Positions 45,695-53,870 of a stretch of 64,000 bases of DNA are shown piece after piece. The translations under genes and the position numbers were made by a program. Numbering within the stretch: the stretch's first letter is position 1; each line of letters begins with the position of its first letter. Source of the stretch: Panacagrimonas perspica (GTDB lineage: Bacteria; Pseudomonadota; Gammaproteobacteria; Nevskiales; Nevskiaceae); NCBI RefSeq assembly GCF_004364935.1, contig NZ_SOBT01000008.1:1181534-1245533 (forward strand), written 5' to 3'. The notes beneath the pieces are model-generated. The model saw only the letters and a list, made by a program, of their open reading frames with translations. It ran no database searches and was not told the DNA's origin.

Positions 45695-46810
45695 TCATAT
45701 CGGCGGGTGCTGCTGTACCTGCTCGTACTTGGCGTAACCCGTGCCGACGCCGTACTCCATGATCCCGTAGCCCACTTCATCGCCGATGCGGACTTCGATG
45801 ACGTGGTCGGCCAGCGTGCGGGCCAGCTTGCGGGTTGCCGGGTCTTCGAGATTCCAGCACTCGTGCTCGACGTGAACCCCCTTCCCCTTGTCGTCGCCCT
45901 GGAACCATCCGTTCAGTCCGCCGTAGAGGCCCGCTTTCAGGAAGTAGCGCGCCGGTAGCGTGCGGATATTCATCGTGTGGCGGCTGCCGTCGTCGAGGCT
46001 CACGTCAAAGACCGCCGATTCCACCGTCTGCCCGTGCGGATCGTTCGCCCATTGCACGTCGTGGCTCACACCGCTCATGCGCCGGGCCGGGTTCGGCTTG
46101 GTCCCGATCGGTGTCACTTCCTCGCCCGACAGATAGATGAACTCGCCCGGCGCACGTTCCTTGAAGAAGACGTGGAGCCCGCGATTGGCGAACTGGACCG
46201 TCGTCCAGGCGTAGAAAAACGGTGGATAGAACGTGACCGGCGGATGCGCCTCGTCGGTTCGCATCTCGGCGCGGATCCCCCACGAATGATCGCGCTGGCC
46301 CAGCCAGCCCTGCGGTTCGACCGCCCGGCGCTTGCCGTCGACTTCGAGCCAGCCTCGATACGCGCCGAGCTGCTGGCCGCGCGCCATGTGCTCGGTGACG
46401 CGGCCGTTGCGGCGACGGAAGTGCGGCTCTTCCTCATGCGCGTTCATCGTGCCGAGGAATTCGATCTCGAAGCTCAGGCCCGACTCGTTCGGCGCCAGGC
46501 TCAGCCGATGCCGGCGCAGGCCCTCGACGACCTCGATCTTCAGCGGGCCGACCGTGGTCTCGAGCGGATTCGGACGCAGCCGGCGCGAGGCGCGGAAATT
46601 GTGTTGTGTCGTGCCAATGGTCACGCCGGCGAACGCGTCCATGACGTTGCGGTTGGGGTGATAACCCAGGCCGATGTCGAAGATCACGTCGCCCGACTTC
46701 GGATGGCCCGTGTACCAGAGGCGTTCCATCCACGACGGATCGCTGTTGCCGACGTGATCGAACGTGGTTGGAAGCTGGTGACCGATGAGGTCGTCTTGCG
46801 CGGTGAGCAT
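45695..46810 (-). CDS. uncharacterised protein (DUF7064/7065-like)
   Basis: A 371-residue soluble protein. It contains MERLWYTGHPKSGDVIFD, the strand-rich HNFRASRRLRPN, the GYHPNRNVMD region and later EPQGWLGQRDHSWGIRAE (near residue 165), with many Trp, His and Gly residues. The pattern resembles the uncharacterised DUF7064/DUF7065 beta-barrel proteins and, remotely, carotenoid-hydratase/AttH-like beta sandwiches. No signal peptide is seen. It lies 22 bp after the small protein gene and 97 bp before the AlkB-like gene, in the left-arm operon. It may be a hydratase or binding protein for the hydrophobic substrate; this is inference. Confidence 0.7.
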   Translation of the reverse strand: MLTAQDDLIGHQLPTTFDHVGNSDPSWMERLWYTGHPKSGDVIFDIGLGYHPNRNVMDAFAGVTIGTTQHNFRASRRLRPNPLETTVGPLKIEVVEGLRRHRLSLAPNESGLSFEIEFLGTMNAHEEEPHFRRRNGRVTEHMARGQQLGAYRGWLEVDGKRRAVEPQGWLGQRDHSWGIRAEMRTDEAHPPVTFYPPFFYAWTTVQFANRGLHVFFKERAPGEFIYLSGEEVTPIGTKPNPARRMSGVSHDVQWANDPHGQTVESAVFDVSLDDGSRHTMNIRTLPARYFLKAGLYGGLNGWFQGDDKGKGVHVEHECWNLEDPATRKLARTLADHVIEVRIGDEVGYGIMEYGVGTGYAKYEQVQQHPPI

Positions 46811-46832
46811 GTCGTTCCCTTTGTTCTATTCG

Positions 46833-47303
46833 TTATTCCGATCCGCTCGACATCTCGGCGAACATCGGCTTAGCCGAGGTCTGCAGTTCGTGCTTGAGCT
46901 GACGATCCATGTAGGTTCGAAACTGCAGTTCGATGGCGGCTGCGCGTTGTGCGTCGAGATTCGCGCTGCCGTGCCATTCGACGAGAGCGCAGATGCGGCC
47001 TTCGTTGTCGTCGCGAAGCGATTCCAGCGCCTGGACGTCGAGGCCCGGCGATCCTTCCCGCGGCAGCGCCGGTGCATCGATCCCCGCAAGCAGGGGCGCT
47101 AGCGCGTCGCGCAAGGCGATCTGCGCTGCGATCTGCTCGCCCACGAACGCCGGCGACCAGGCCGCTCGCAGCCCGATGCTGTTGAGCATGTAGATGACGC
47201 CGAAGGCCTGTCCGCGCGCGAATTCGGTTCCGATGTGCGGGATCACCTCGTTGCGCAACGTGGCGGCCATCCCTTCGATCATTCGCTTGAGCGAGTTGTT
47301 CAC
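46833..47303 (-). CDS. small protein translationally coupled to APH-type kinase
   Basis: A 156-residue helical protein with no recognised domain. The GTG start at 47303 overlaps the kinase stop (GTGA), so the two are co-translated. Its sequence is helix-rich (MIEGMAATLRNEVIPHIG, YMDRQLKHELQ) with no membrane segment. In the Pseudomonas levulinate pathway a small protein, LvaB, is paired with an APH-fold kinase, LvaA; the gene layout here is the same, although I do not claim sequence homology. It may be a kinase partner or substrate-binding subunit. Confidence 0.75.
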   Translation of the reverse strand: MNNSLKRMIEGMAATLRNEVIPHIGTEFARGQAFGVIYMLNSIGLRAAWSPAFVGEQIAAQIALRDALAPLLAGIDAPALPREGSPGLDVQALESLRDDNEGRICALVEWHGSANLDAQRAAAIELQFRTYMDRQLKHELQTSAKPMFAEMSSGSE

Positions 47304-48361
47304 GAGACCTCCGCGGCCGGCAGCATCTTGGAGATCTGGCGCAGCACCGGCGCGATCTGCGTTCCCATTGCCGGCATGCGCATGTCGTTGAAGCGACCGT
47401 CCTCGTAGCAGCGCACGGCCGCCATATGCGTGACCGCGAGCTTGACCAGCGAGAACACCAGGTAGAACTGCAGCGAGGCCGGATCGACGTTGAACCCGGC
47501 TTCGCGCTCGTACCGCGCGATGAAGTCTTCTTTCGCGAGCAGCCGGCAGATCAGGCCGGAGCCGCCGGTGTATTGCGGAAGGAACGCCCAGCCCAGGTCC
47601 TCGTGCGGATCGCCCAGGTGCACGAGCTCCCAGTCGAGGATCGCCGTGATGCGGCCGTCGTGTTCGAGAAAATTGCCGAGGCGGTAGTCGCCGTGCACGA
47701 GGCTGACGCGCGGCGCCACCGGCAGGTTCTGCCGCAGCCAGCGAAACGCCCAGGTCAACATGGGATAGGGCTTGAGCGTCCAGCGCGCGAAGTTGCGCTC
47801 CCATTCCTCCACCTGTCGTAGCGCGGCGTTCTCACGCGTCACGCCGCCGTCGTGCTCGAAGCCCGGCTTTCCCCGCCACTCGGCGGTGTGCAGCCCTGCG
47901 AGCGCGCGGACGAATTGCGCGCCGATGCCGAGCCGATAGCCTTCCTCGAAACCGGAATTGCTACCGCTGACCCAGGGCACGGGCGCGGAGCCGGCCACTC
48001 TTTCGCTGACGAAGAACGGCGCGCCGAGGATCGAGGCGTCGTCGCTCCACCAGTAGGAACACGGCACCGGCACGTTCGTGGCTTCCAGCGCCTTCAGCGC
48101 CGCGTGCTGCGGCAGCGCGCTGTAGGGAGCGAACAGGCCGTAAGGTGGGCCCAGCCTCAGGATCAGGCCGCGCTCGCCCTCGACGCCTTCTTCCTTCGCG
48201 GTAAAACCGTAGGTGATCCACGAGAAGCCGACCGCGTAGCGCGTAAAGGCGCCCAGCGTCCAGCGGCGGCTCGTCTGCGCCTGCAGGTAGTCGGCAAGGC
48301 GCGCATGGATGTATGCCTCGTCGGACAACGGATCAGCGACCTGGGCGGCTGCGGCGGACAT
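47300..48361 (-). CDS. phosphotransferase family (APH-fold) kinase
   Basis: A 353-residue aminoglycoside-phosphotransferase-fold kinase. The catalytic loop is LVHGDYRLGNFL (Asp as base) and the metal aspartate is in DWELVHLGDPHEDLGW; the nucleotide lobe contains LILRLGPPYG. The same group includes ACAD10/11 kinases and LvaA, which phosphorylate 4-hydroxyacyl-CoA so that the hydroxyl can be removed. The ATG at 48361 lies 6 bp after the SDR stop and its own stop overlaps the small protein start. Within this operon of ECH, SDR and AlkB-like genes, 4-hydroxyacyl-CoA or a similar hydroxy compound is a more plausible substrate than an antibiotic. Confidence 0.88.
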   Translation of the reverse strand: MSAAAAQVADPLSDEAYIHARLADYLQAQTSRRWTLGAFTRYAVGFSWITYGFTAKEEGVEGERGLILRLGPPYGLFAPYSALPQHAALKALEATNVPVPCSYWWSDDASILGAPFFVSERVAGSAPVPWVSGSNSGFEEGYRLGIGAQFVRALAGLHTAEWRGKPGFEHDGGVTRENAALRQVEEWERNFARWTLKPYPMLTWAFRWLRQNLPVAPRVSLVHGDYRLGNFLEHDGRITAILDWELVHLGDPHEDLGWAFLPQYTGGSGLICRLLAKEDFIARYEREAGFNVDPASLQFYLVFSLVKLAVTHMAAVRCYEDGRFNDMRMPAMGTQIAPVLRQISKMLPAAEVS

Positions 48362-48367
48362 TCGGAC

Positions 48368-49270
48368 TCAGCTCTTCTTCACGCGCGAAGAGTGCTTCTT
48401 CGGGCCTTCAACGAGCACCGTCGGCGGCGCCTCGAGGTGAAAGCCGTCGAAGGCTTCGGAATTGCATTCCTGCCGCAGCGGGCCCCAGCAGACGCGCGCA
48501 TTCGGAGAGCCGCCGTCGATGCGGATGCAGGCGCCGGTGATATAGGCAGCGCCGGGCGACAGCAGGTAGACGATGGCGCTCGAAATCTCCGACGCGTTGC
48601 CCCAGCGCTGCAGCGGGATCGTCTTCGGGATGTCGCGGAAGAACTGCTGGGCTTCGGGCTCGTAGGTGTCGAGGCCGCTGCTGGCGATGCAGCCGGGCGC
48701 CACGGCGTTCACGCGCACGCCGTAGCTCGCCCACTCTGACGACACGCTCTCGGTCAGCGTCCACATGCCGCCGCGCGCCGACGCGGAATGCGCGTAGTTG
48801 GGCCAGCCGTGCCAGATGTCCGCGATCATGTTCACGATCGATCCGCCATTGGCCTTCATCCAGCGCTTGTAGGTCTCGCGCATGAAGATGAAGCCACCGA
48901 TGAGGTTGTTGCGCACCACGGCCTCGAAGCCCTTGGTGCTGATGTCCTCTGCCGGCATGCGGTACTGGCCGCCTGCGTTGTTGACCAGGCCGTCGATCCG
49001 GCCGTGGAGTTCGAGCACCTTGTCGATGGTCGCGCCGACCTGGGCTTCCTCGCGGATATCACAGACGTGGGTCGTGACCTTGCCGCCCACCGCCTCGATC
49101 TCCGCCTTCACGGCGTCGAGCTTCTCGATCTTGCGGCCGACGATGGCCACCGTGGCGCCGAGCGAGGCCAGCTCGTGCGCCGTGCAGCGGCCGATGCCAC
49201 TGCCGCCGCCGGTGACGATGAACACCTGGCTTTCGAACAGATCGGCGCGGTAGATGGAGTGGTAACCCAT
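48368..49270 (-). CDS. short-chain dehydrogenase/reductase, enoyl-CoA-reductase-like (left arm)
   Basis: A 300-residue SDR. The dinucleotide motif is IVTGGGSGIGRCTAHEL, with GLVNNAGGQY, MIADIWHGWPNYAHS and the C-terminal TGACIRIDGG. The region usually holding YxxxK reads SASAR, so the catalytic pair is replaced as in 2,4-dienoyl-CoA reductase/citronellol dehydrogenase-type SDRs (where HTGAARAG occurs). ATG at 49270 begins the protein; it follows the ECH stop by 29 bp. It probably reduces or oxidises a CoA-bound intermediate; members act on branched or terpenoid acyl-CoA. Confidence 0.85.
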   Translation of the reverse strand: MGYHSIYRADLFESQVFIVTGGGSGIGRCTAHELASLGATVAIVGRKIEKLDAVKAEIEAVGGKVTTHVCDIREEAQVGATIDKVLELHGRIDGLVNNAGGQYRMPAEDISTKGFEAVVRNNLIGGFIFMRETYKRWMKANGGSIVNMIADIWHGWPNYAHSASARGGMWTLTESVSSEWASYGVRVNAVAPGCIASSGLDTYEPEAQQFFRDIPKTIPLQRWGNASEISSAIVYLLSPGAAYITGACIRIDGGSPNARVCWGPLRQECNSEAFDGFHLEAPPTVLVEGPKKHSSRVKKS

Positions 49271-49299
49271 GAAGATCGATTTCCTGGAGACGAGTGGGA

Positions 49300-50112
49300 T
49301 CAGAGTGAACTGGCGGTTGCGCCGGCGCGACCCTTGTCGGCCTTGTCGAAGAACTGCTGCGAGCGTTCCATCACCGTCTGGTTGCCCCCGCAGAGTGCGT
49401 AACCCCACATCGCCTCGACGCGGAGCTGGTCGTGCAGCGGACGTCCGATCACTTCGAGCAGCGTTTCCTTGGCGGACTCGGTCGCGGCGCGATCGCAGCG
49501 TAGGATGCGCGCGACCAAGTCCTCGGTCGCCGCCATCAGGTCGTCGTGCGGCACGACCTTGTTGACCATGTTGTGCATCAGCGCGCGCTGGGCCGAGAAC
49601 GGCTCGCCGGTGAGGATCATCTCCATCGTGATGCCGACTCCGCAGGCGTTGAGCATGCGCACGATGCCGCCGTCGGCCGAGTGCATGCCGCGACGCACTT
49701 CGAAGGTGCCGAACTGGGCTTTCTCGGAGGCCACGCGGATGTCGCAGGCCATCGACAGCTCGATGCCGTGACCCAGGCACCAGCCGTTGATGGCGGCCAC
49801 GATCGGCTTGGTGATGCGCGACAGCGGCCCGCGCGTGATACCGGACAGGCCGTCTTCCATGCGCTCGCGACCGACCATCGGCCCCACCTTCTGCCACTCC
49901 GGCGCGTGGGTCTTGAGATCGGCTCCCGCGGTGAACGCATCGCCCGCGCCGGTGAGGATCGCGACGCGCAGCTTCGGATCGTCGCGGAAGTCCTTCCACG
50001 CGTCGCACAGCAGCAGATGGGTTTCGTAGTCGACCGCGTTCTTGCACTCGGGGCGGTTGAGCGTGACGTAGGCGACCTCGCCTTTCTTCTCGTACAGGAC
50101 TTTCTTCGACAT
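49300..50112 (-). CDS. enoyl-CoA hydratase/isomerase family protein (left arm)
   Basis: A 270-residue crotonase-fold enzyme. Oxyanion residues lie in GDAFTAGADLKTH and NGWCLGHGIELSMACDIRV; the catalytic acid region is TFEVRRGMHSADGGI. It is clearly homologous over its whole length to the right-arm paralogue at 53871, including the shared C-terminal YALCGGNQ and the terminal TASSL. ATG at 50112 begins the MSKKVLYEKK N terminus. It heads the left-arm minus operon, 68 bp after the MarR gene stop on the same strand. Confidence 0.92.
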   Translation of the reverse strand: MSKKVLYEKKGEVAYVTLNRPECKNAVDYETHLLLCDAWKDFRDDPKLRVAILTGAGDAFTAGADLKTHAPEWQKVGPMVGRERMEDGLSGITRGPLSRITKPIVAAINGWCLGHGIELSMACDIRVASEKAQFGTFEVRRGMHSADGGIVRMLNACGVGITMEMILTGEPFSAQRALMHNMVNKVVPHDDLMAATEDLVARILRCDRAATESAKETLLEVIGRPLHDQLRVEAMWGYALCGGNQTVMERSQQFFDKADKGRAGATASSL

Positions 50113-50180
50113 GGAGACTTCCTCCCGGAAATCGTTTGCGGCCGCTCTTTCGAGCAGGCGTTATGAGTTGGGCACGAGCA

Positions 50181-50714
50181 TCAGGCCGCGGCGCGCAGCG
50201 AACGCGGGCTCTTGTCCAGCGAAACGATCAGCTTGCGCAGCACGCTCTCGAGCAGGGCGAACTCCTTGGCGCTCAGATCGGAGAAGGCGGTCTCGATGGG
50301 GTCGCGCAGCTGCGGCGCGGCGTCGAGCGCTTTGGCTCGGCCTTCGGGCGTGATGCTGATGACGTGCCGGCGGGCATCGCGCGGATCGATGCTGCGTGCA
50401 ACGTGTCCGTCTTCGATGAGTGCTTCGAGCAGCCGCGTCATGTTGGCGCGGCTCGTCCCCACCATTTCACTGAGTTCGCCGGGCGACGCCGTTCCGCTCT
50501 CGTTGGAGACCAGCAGGCACAGCACGTGGAACGTGTTCTCCGTCAGGCCCATCGAACGGAAGACCGGCTCGAAGAAGTTGCTGAGCCCGAATTCGGTGAT
50601 GCGCAGCAGTCGGACCATCACCGTCCCCGGCATCGGCAGGTCCGGCAGGGCACGCGCCATCAGCGGCGTGCTGATCGCGACTTGGGTCAGTCGTTCGGAT
50701 CCTTTCATGATCAT
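50181..50714 (-). CDS. MarR family transcriptional regulator (left)
   Basis: A 177-residue MarR regulator with the winged helix in FHVLCLLVSN, SEMVGTSRANMTRLL and the wing RDARRHVISITPEG. It is clearly paralogous to the divergent MarR at 50903: both start near KGSxRL, contain ARALPDLPM/ERALPDLPM and end with RAAA. Two adjacent ATGs (50714 and 50708) could begin it; neither has a clear ribosome site. It lies directly upstream of the left-arm operon on the same strand and is divergent from the right-arm regulator, with two palindromes between them. Confidence 0.92.
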   Translation of the reverse strand: MIMKGSERLTQVAISTPLMARALPDLPMPGTVMVRLLRITEFGLSNFFEPVFRSMGLTENTFHVLCLLVSNESGTASPGELSEMVGTSRANMTRLLEALIEDGHVARSIDPRDARRHVISITPEGRAKALDAAPQLRDPIETAFSDLSAKEFALLESVLRKLIVSLDKSPRSLRAAA

Positions 50715-50724
50715 TACGATAATG

Positions 50725-50738
50725 GTTCACATGTGAAC
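50725..50738. promoter_or_regulatory. palindrome GTTC-N6-GAAC near the left MarR gene
   Basis: GTTCACATGTGAAC is a perfect 14-base palindrome lying 11 bases before the left MarR start at 50714. It shares the GTTC-N6-GAAC spacing with the palindrome at 50869-50892. It is positioned to block transcription of the left MarR/left-arm operon, consistent with autorepression. Confidence 0.6.
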
Positions 50739-50868
50739 GGTATGGAGCCACATAGAGTGCGAGTAACGCAATACCGTTCGTCGGCATCGGCAAGTTCTGC
50801 GTATTGGCAACTCGCAACCAGCCGCAGAAACAGGAATACCCGCTTGTGCGGTACGCCTTCCCATGCAA

Positions 50869-50892
50869 CGATAGTTCATCGACGAACTATCG
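50869..50892. promoter_or_regulatory. palindrome CGATAGTTC-N6-GAACTATCG upstream of right MarR gene
   Basis: Nine-base perfect arms around ATCGAC end 10 bases before the right MarR GTG start (50903). It contains GTTC-N6-GAAC like the palindrome at 50725-50738. Its last bases overlap the ribosome-binding CGGAG at 50891-50895, so binding could block both transcription and translation initiation of the right arm. Confidence 0.6.
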
Positions 50893-50902
50893 GAGTATCG
50901 AT

Positions 50903-51430
50903 GTGAAAGGCAGCCAGCGCCTGCGACACGTGGACAGCAGTACTCCCCGGATGGAGCGCGCCCTGCCCGATCTGCCGATGGCCAGCACCGTGATGGTCCG
51001 TCTGCTGCGCATCAGCGTGTTCGGCATGAGTGATTTCTTCGAGCCGGTGTTTCGCGCTGTCGGGCTCACCGACAACTCCTTCCACGTGCTGTGCCTGCTC
51101 GTCGCCGCCGAGAGCGGCTCGGATTCGCCGAGTGAGCTCAGCGAGATGGTCGGTACCAGCCGCGCGAACATGACGCGCATCCTCGACGAGCTCGTCGAGG
51201 ATGGATTCGTGACGCGCGCGACCGCGCCGCGCGATGGCCGCCGGCAGATCGTCACGATCACCGCGGCCGGCCGCAAGAAAGTGCGCGATACCGTCCCGCG
51301 CGTCGCCGGTCCGCTGCAGATCGGCTTCTCCGAACTCGACGACAAGGAGATGGCGCAGCTCGACCTGCTGCTGCGCAAGCTCACCGTGTCCTTCGACAAG
51401 AGCGCGCACGCTATGCGCGCGGCCGCCTGA
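50903..51430 (+). CDS. MarR family transcriptional regulator (right)
   Basis: A 175-residue MarR regulator paralogous to the one at 50181. The winged helix is visible in FHVLCLLVAAESG, SEMVGTSRANMTRIL and RDGRRQIVTITAAG. The GTG at 50903 (CGGAG 7 bases before) matches the N-terminal KGSxRL of its paralogue, which fixes the start; upstream frame is open but not shared. It starts the right-arm operon: the acyl-CoA dehydrogenase begins 12 bp after its stop. Confidence 0.9.
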   Translation: MKGSQRLRHVDSSTPRMERALPDLPMASTVMVRLLRISVFGMSDFFEPVFRAVGLTDNSFHVLCLLVAAESGSDSPSELSEMVGTSRANMTRILDELVEDGFVTRATAPRDGRRQIVTITAAGRKKVRDTVPRVAGPLQIGFSELDDKEMAQLDLLLRKLTVSFDKSAHAMRAAA

Positions 51431-51442
51431 TCGAAGAGCGCG

Positions 51443-52609
51443 ATGATCCCCAACGAAGACCAGCTGCTGTTGCAGGAAGCCGCGAGGCGCTTCTCGCGCG
51501 GAAAGCTGCTGCCGGGCTACCAGCAGCGCGAGCGTGATGGACGCATGGATCGCGCGCTGCTGCGCGAGATGGGGACGCTGGGCCTGCTGGGCGCCGACAT
51601 CTCCACCGAGCATGGCGGCCTGGGCACCGACGGTGTCACCACCGGCCTGATCGTGGAAGAGCTGGCCTACGGCGACTTCAACATCGCAGCCGTGACGCTG
51701 GTGATGTCGCTATGCGGCGCGATCATCGCGCGCAACGCCACACCCGCAGTCGCCGCCCAATGGCTGCCCCGCATTCCGCGCGGCGACGCCATCCTCGCGC
51801 TGTCGATCACCGAGCCACATTGCGGTTCCGATGCCGGAGCGCTCCAGCTCAAGGCGCGGCGCGATGGAGACTTCTACGTCCTCAACGGCGAGAAGACCTC
51901 GACGACGTACTGCGACTGCGCCGACGCCTTCATCGTGTTCGCGCGCACGGGGAGCGTCGAGAGCGGCGCGCGCGGGGTCACGGCCTTCCTGGTCCCGTCG
52001 GACTCAAAAGGCTTGCAGGTCACGCGCTTCCAGGATCTGGGCAGCCATTGCTCGGGGCGTGGATCGGTGTTCTTCGACGACGTCCGGGTCCCGGCCGGTC
52101 ACCGACTGGGCGCCGAGAACAAGGGCTTCACGCAGGTCATGGCGGGCTTCGACTACAGCCGTGCGCTGATCGCGCTGCAATGCCTGGGAGCCGCGCAGGC
52201 GTCGCTCGACGAGGCCTGGGCCTACGTCAAGGAACGCGAAGCCTTCGGCGGGCCGATCGCGCGATTCCAGGGCGTGAGCTTTCCGCTCGTCGAAGGCGAA
52301 ACCCTGGTGGCGGCGGCGCGCCAGCTTTCGTACCACGCGCTCGCGCTGCGCGACGCCGGGAAGCCGCACACGGTCGAGGCCGCGCAGGTGAAGGGGCTCG
52401 CACCCAAGACCGCGTTCGACGTCATCCATCAGTGCGCGCTGACGCTGGGCCATTACGGCTGGTCGATGGACCTGCCGCACCAGCAGCGCATGCGCGACGT
52501 GATGGGCCTGGAGATCGGTGACGGCACGGCTGGAATCATGAAGCTCATCGTGGCCCGCGCGCGCGCGGGACGCGAAGCCACGGAAGAACGCGGATCGACG
52601 TCCGCGTAG
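51443..52609 (+). CDS. acyl-CoA dehydrogenase
   Basis: A 388-residue FAD acyl-CoA dehydrogenase. The FAD-contact segment is ALSITEPHCGSDAGALQLKA (near residue 120), then the GVTAFLVPSDSKGLQV region, and the C-terminal RMRDVMGLEIGDGTAGIMKL. This ending resembles cyclohexanecarboxyl-CoA-type dehydrogenases; the base position is not certain from sequence alone. ATG at 51443 lies 12 bp after the right MarR stop. It may desaturate a ring or chain acyl-CoA in the right-arm pathway. No electron transfer flavoprotein gene is present in the window. Confidence 0.92.
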   Translation: MIPNEDQLLLQEAARRFSRGKLLPGYQQRERDGRMDRALLREMGTLGLLGADISTEHGGLGTDGVTTGLIVEELAYGDFNIAAVTLVMSLCGAIIARNATPAVAAQWLPRIPRGDAILALSITEPHCGSDAGALQLKARRDGDFYVLNGEKTSTTYCDCADAFIVFARTGSVESGARGVTAFLVPSDSKGLQVTRFQDLGSHCSGRGSVFFDDVRVPAGHRLGAENKGFTQVMAGFDYSRALIALQCLGAAQASLDEAWAYVKEREAFGGPIARFQGVSFPLVEGETLVAAARQLSYHALALRDAGKPHTVEAAQVKGLAPKTAFDVIHQCALTLGHYGWSMDLPHQQRMRDVMGLEIGDGTAGIMKLIVARARAGREATEERGSTSA

Positions 52610-52653
52610 GGAACACCGTTTCAGCCGACGCAGATCGGCGATGGAGGAACCGC

Positions 52654-53784
52654 ATGCTCGACTACCTGAAGTACTGGACCGGTGTCGCCGTCCTGGCCGT
52701 GGCCTACGCCGGCATGATCGTCGGTGGCGACTGGGTATGGGCCGGCTTCGTGATGTTTCCCCTGCTCTCGCTGCTGGACTCCTTCCTTCCTCGCGATTAC
52801 GCGCCGCGGCGCATGACGCGCGAATGGCTGGCGGATATCCCGCTATGGATCTGCGCCATCGGCCCGCTGCTGCTGTATCTCGTGTTCGCGTGGCGATTCG
52901 CAGAGGGCGCCTACGTCGACGTCTGGCAGCTGGTCGGCGCGGTGTTGAGCCTGGCCTGGACCTCGATCGTGCCACTCGCGCCGGCTGCGCACGAGCTGTA
53001 TCACAAGCGCACCATCATCGGCCGCACGATCGGTCGCTACGCGCAGATGTGCCAGTTCGATCCGATGCGTGACATCGCGCACGTCGTCGGCCATCACATC
53101 GACGTGGCCACGGTGAAGGACGGCGACACCGCGCGCCGTGGCACCACGCTGTACCGCTTCGTGATCATGGCGGTGTGGGAGCAGACCGTGTGGGACGTGA
53201 CCACCGAGTCCGCGGCCCTGCAGAAGCGCGGCTACAGCAGATGGAACTGGCGGCATCGCGGCTGGCGCGCGCTCGGCTCGCAGGTGCTGTTCCAGGGCGC
53301 GGTGTGGATCATCGGCGGCTGGCAGGCCGCCGCGATCACGACGGGAGCGATGCTGCTGACGCGCGTCTGGGCGGAATCGTTCAACTACTTCCAGCACTAC
53401 GGCCTCGTGCGCGCGATCGGCGCCCCGATCGGTCGCCGCCACCTGTGGAATCACCTGCGCTGGCTGTCGCGTGTGCTGTCGTTCGACATCACCAACCACG
53501 CGGACCATCACCTCAACTCGTACAAGCGCTACTACCAGCTGGTGCCGCATCGCGACTCGATCCCGATGCCGAGCCTGTTCGTCTGCTTCTTCGCGTCGCT
53601 GATTCCGCCGATCTGGCACGAGTTGATCGCCAAGCCTGCGCTCAGGCGATGGGACCTCGAATACGCCACGCCCGAGGAGCAGACGCTGGCCCGCGAGCAG
53701 AACCGCGCCGCCGGCTGGGAGGACTGGCTCGGCCAAGTCGGGCAGCAGCCTCTTGCGACGCGGCCCGCGACGGTCGGCTGCTGA
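52654..53784 (+). CDS. AlkB-like di-iron membrane desaturase/hydroxylase (right arm)
   Basis: A 376-residue di-iron membrane enzyme homologous to the left-arm copy throughout; both begin with (T/L)DYLK and end with TVGC. Histidine boxes are HELYHKR, HVVGHHIDV, NYFQHYGL and NHADHHLNSY, with membrane segments between (VAVLAVAYAGMIVGG, LLLYLVFAW, VLFQGAVWIIGGW). The ATG has GGAGGAAC upstream, 45 bp after the dehydrogenase stop. As in the left copy, the NYxEHYG glutamate is a glutamine. It should hydroxylate or desaturate a membrane-soluble substrate with electrons from outside the window. Confidence 0.88.
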   Translation: MLDYLKYWTGVAVLAVAYAGMIVGGDWVWAGFVMFPLLSLLDSFLPRDYAPRRMTREWLADIPLWICAIGPLLLYLVFAWRFAEGAYVDVWQLVGAVLSLAWTSIVPLAPAAHELYHKRTIIGRTIGRYAQMCQFDPMRDIAHVVGHHIDVATVKDGDTARRGTTLYRFVIMAVWEQTVWDVTTESAALQKRGYSRWNWRHRGWRALGSQVLFQGAVWIIGGWQAAAITTGAMLLTRVWAESFNYFQHYGLVRAIGAPIGRRHLWNHLRWLSRVLSFDITNHADHHLNSYKRYYQLVPHRDSIPMPSLFVCFFASLIPPIWHELIAKPALRRWDLEYATPEEQTLAREQNRAAGWEDWLGQVGQQPLATRPATVGC

Positions 53785-53870
53785 GTCCGGATTTCTCTCA
53801 TCACGGCGACGACGCCTGCTTCCGCACATTCACAACGCGCCGACGCATCCGGCGCTTCATCGAGGCTCGC

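Noticed and set aside
53175-53870. plus-strand frame extending the right-arm hydratase upstream
   Set aside because: It overlaps the AlkB-like gene in another frame; the ATG at 53871 with GAGG upstream matches the left-arm paralogue's start.
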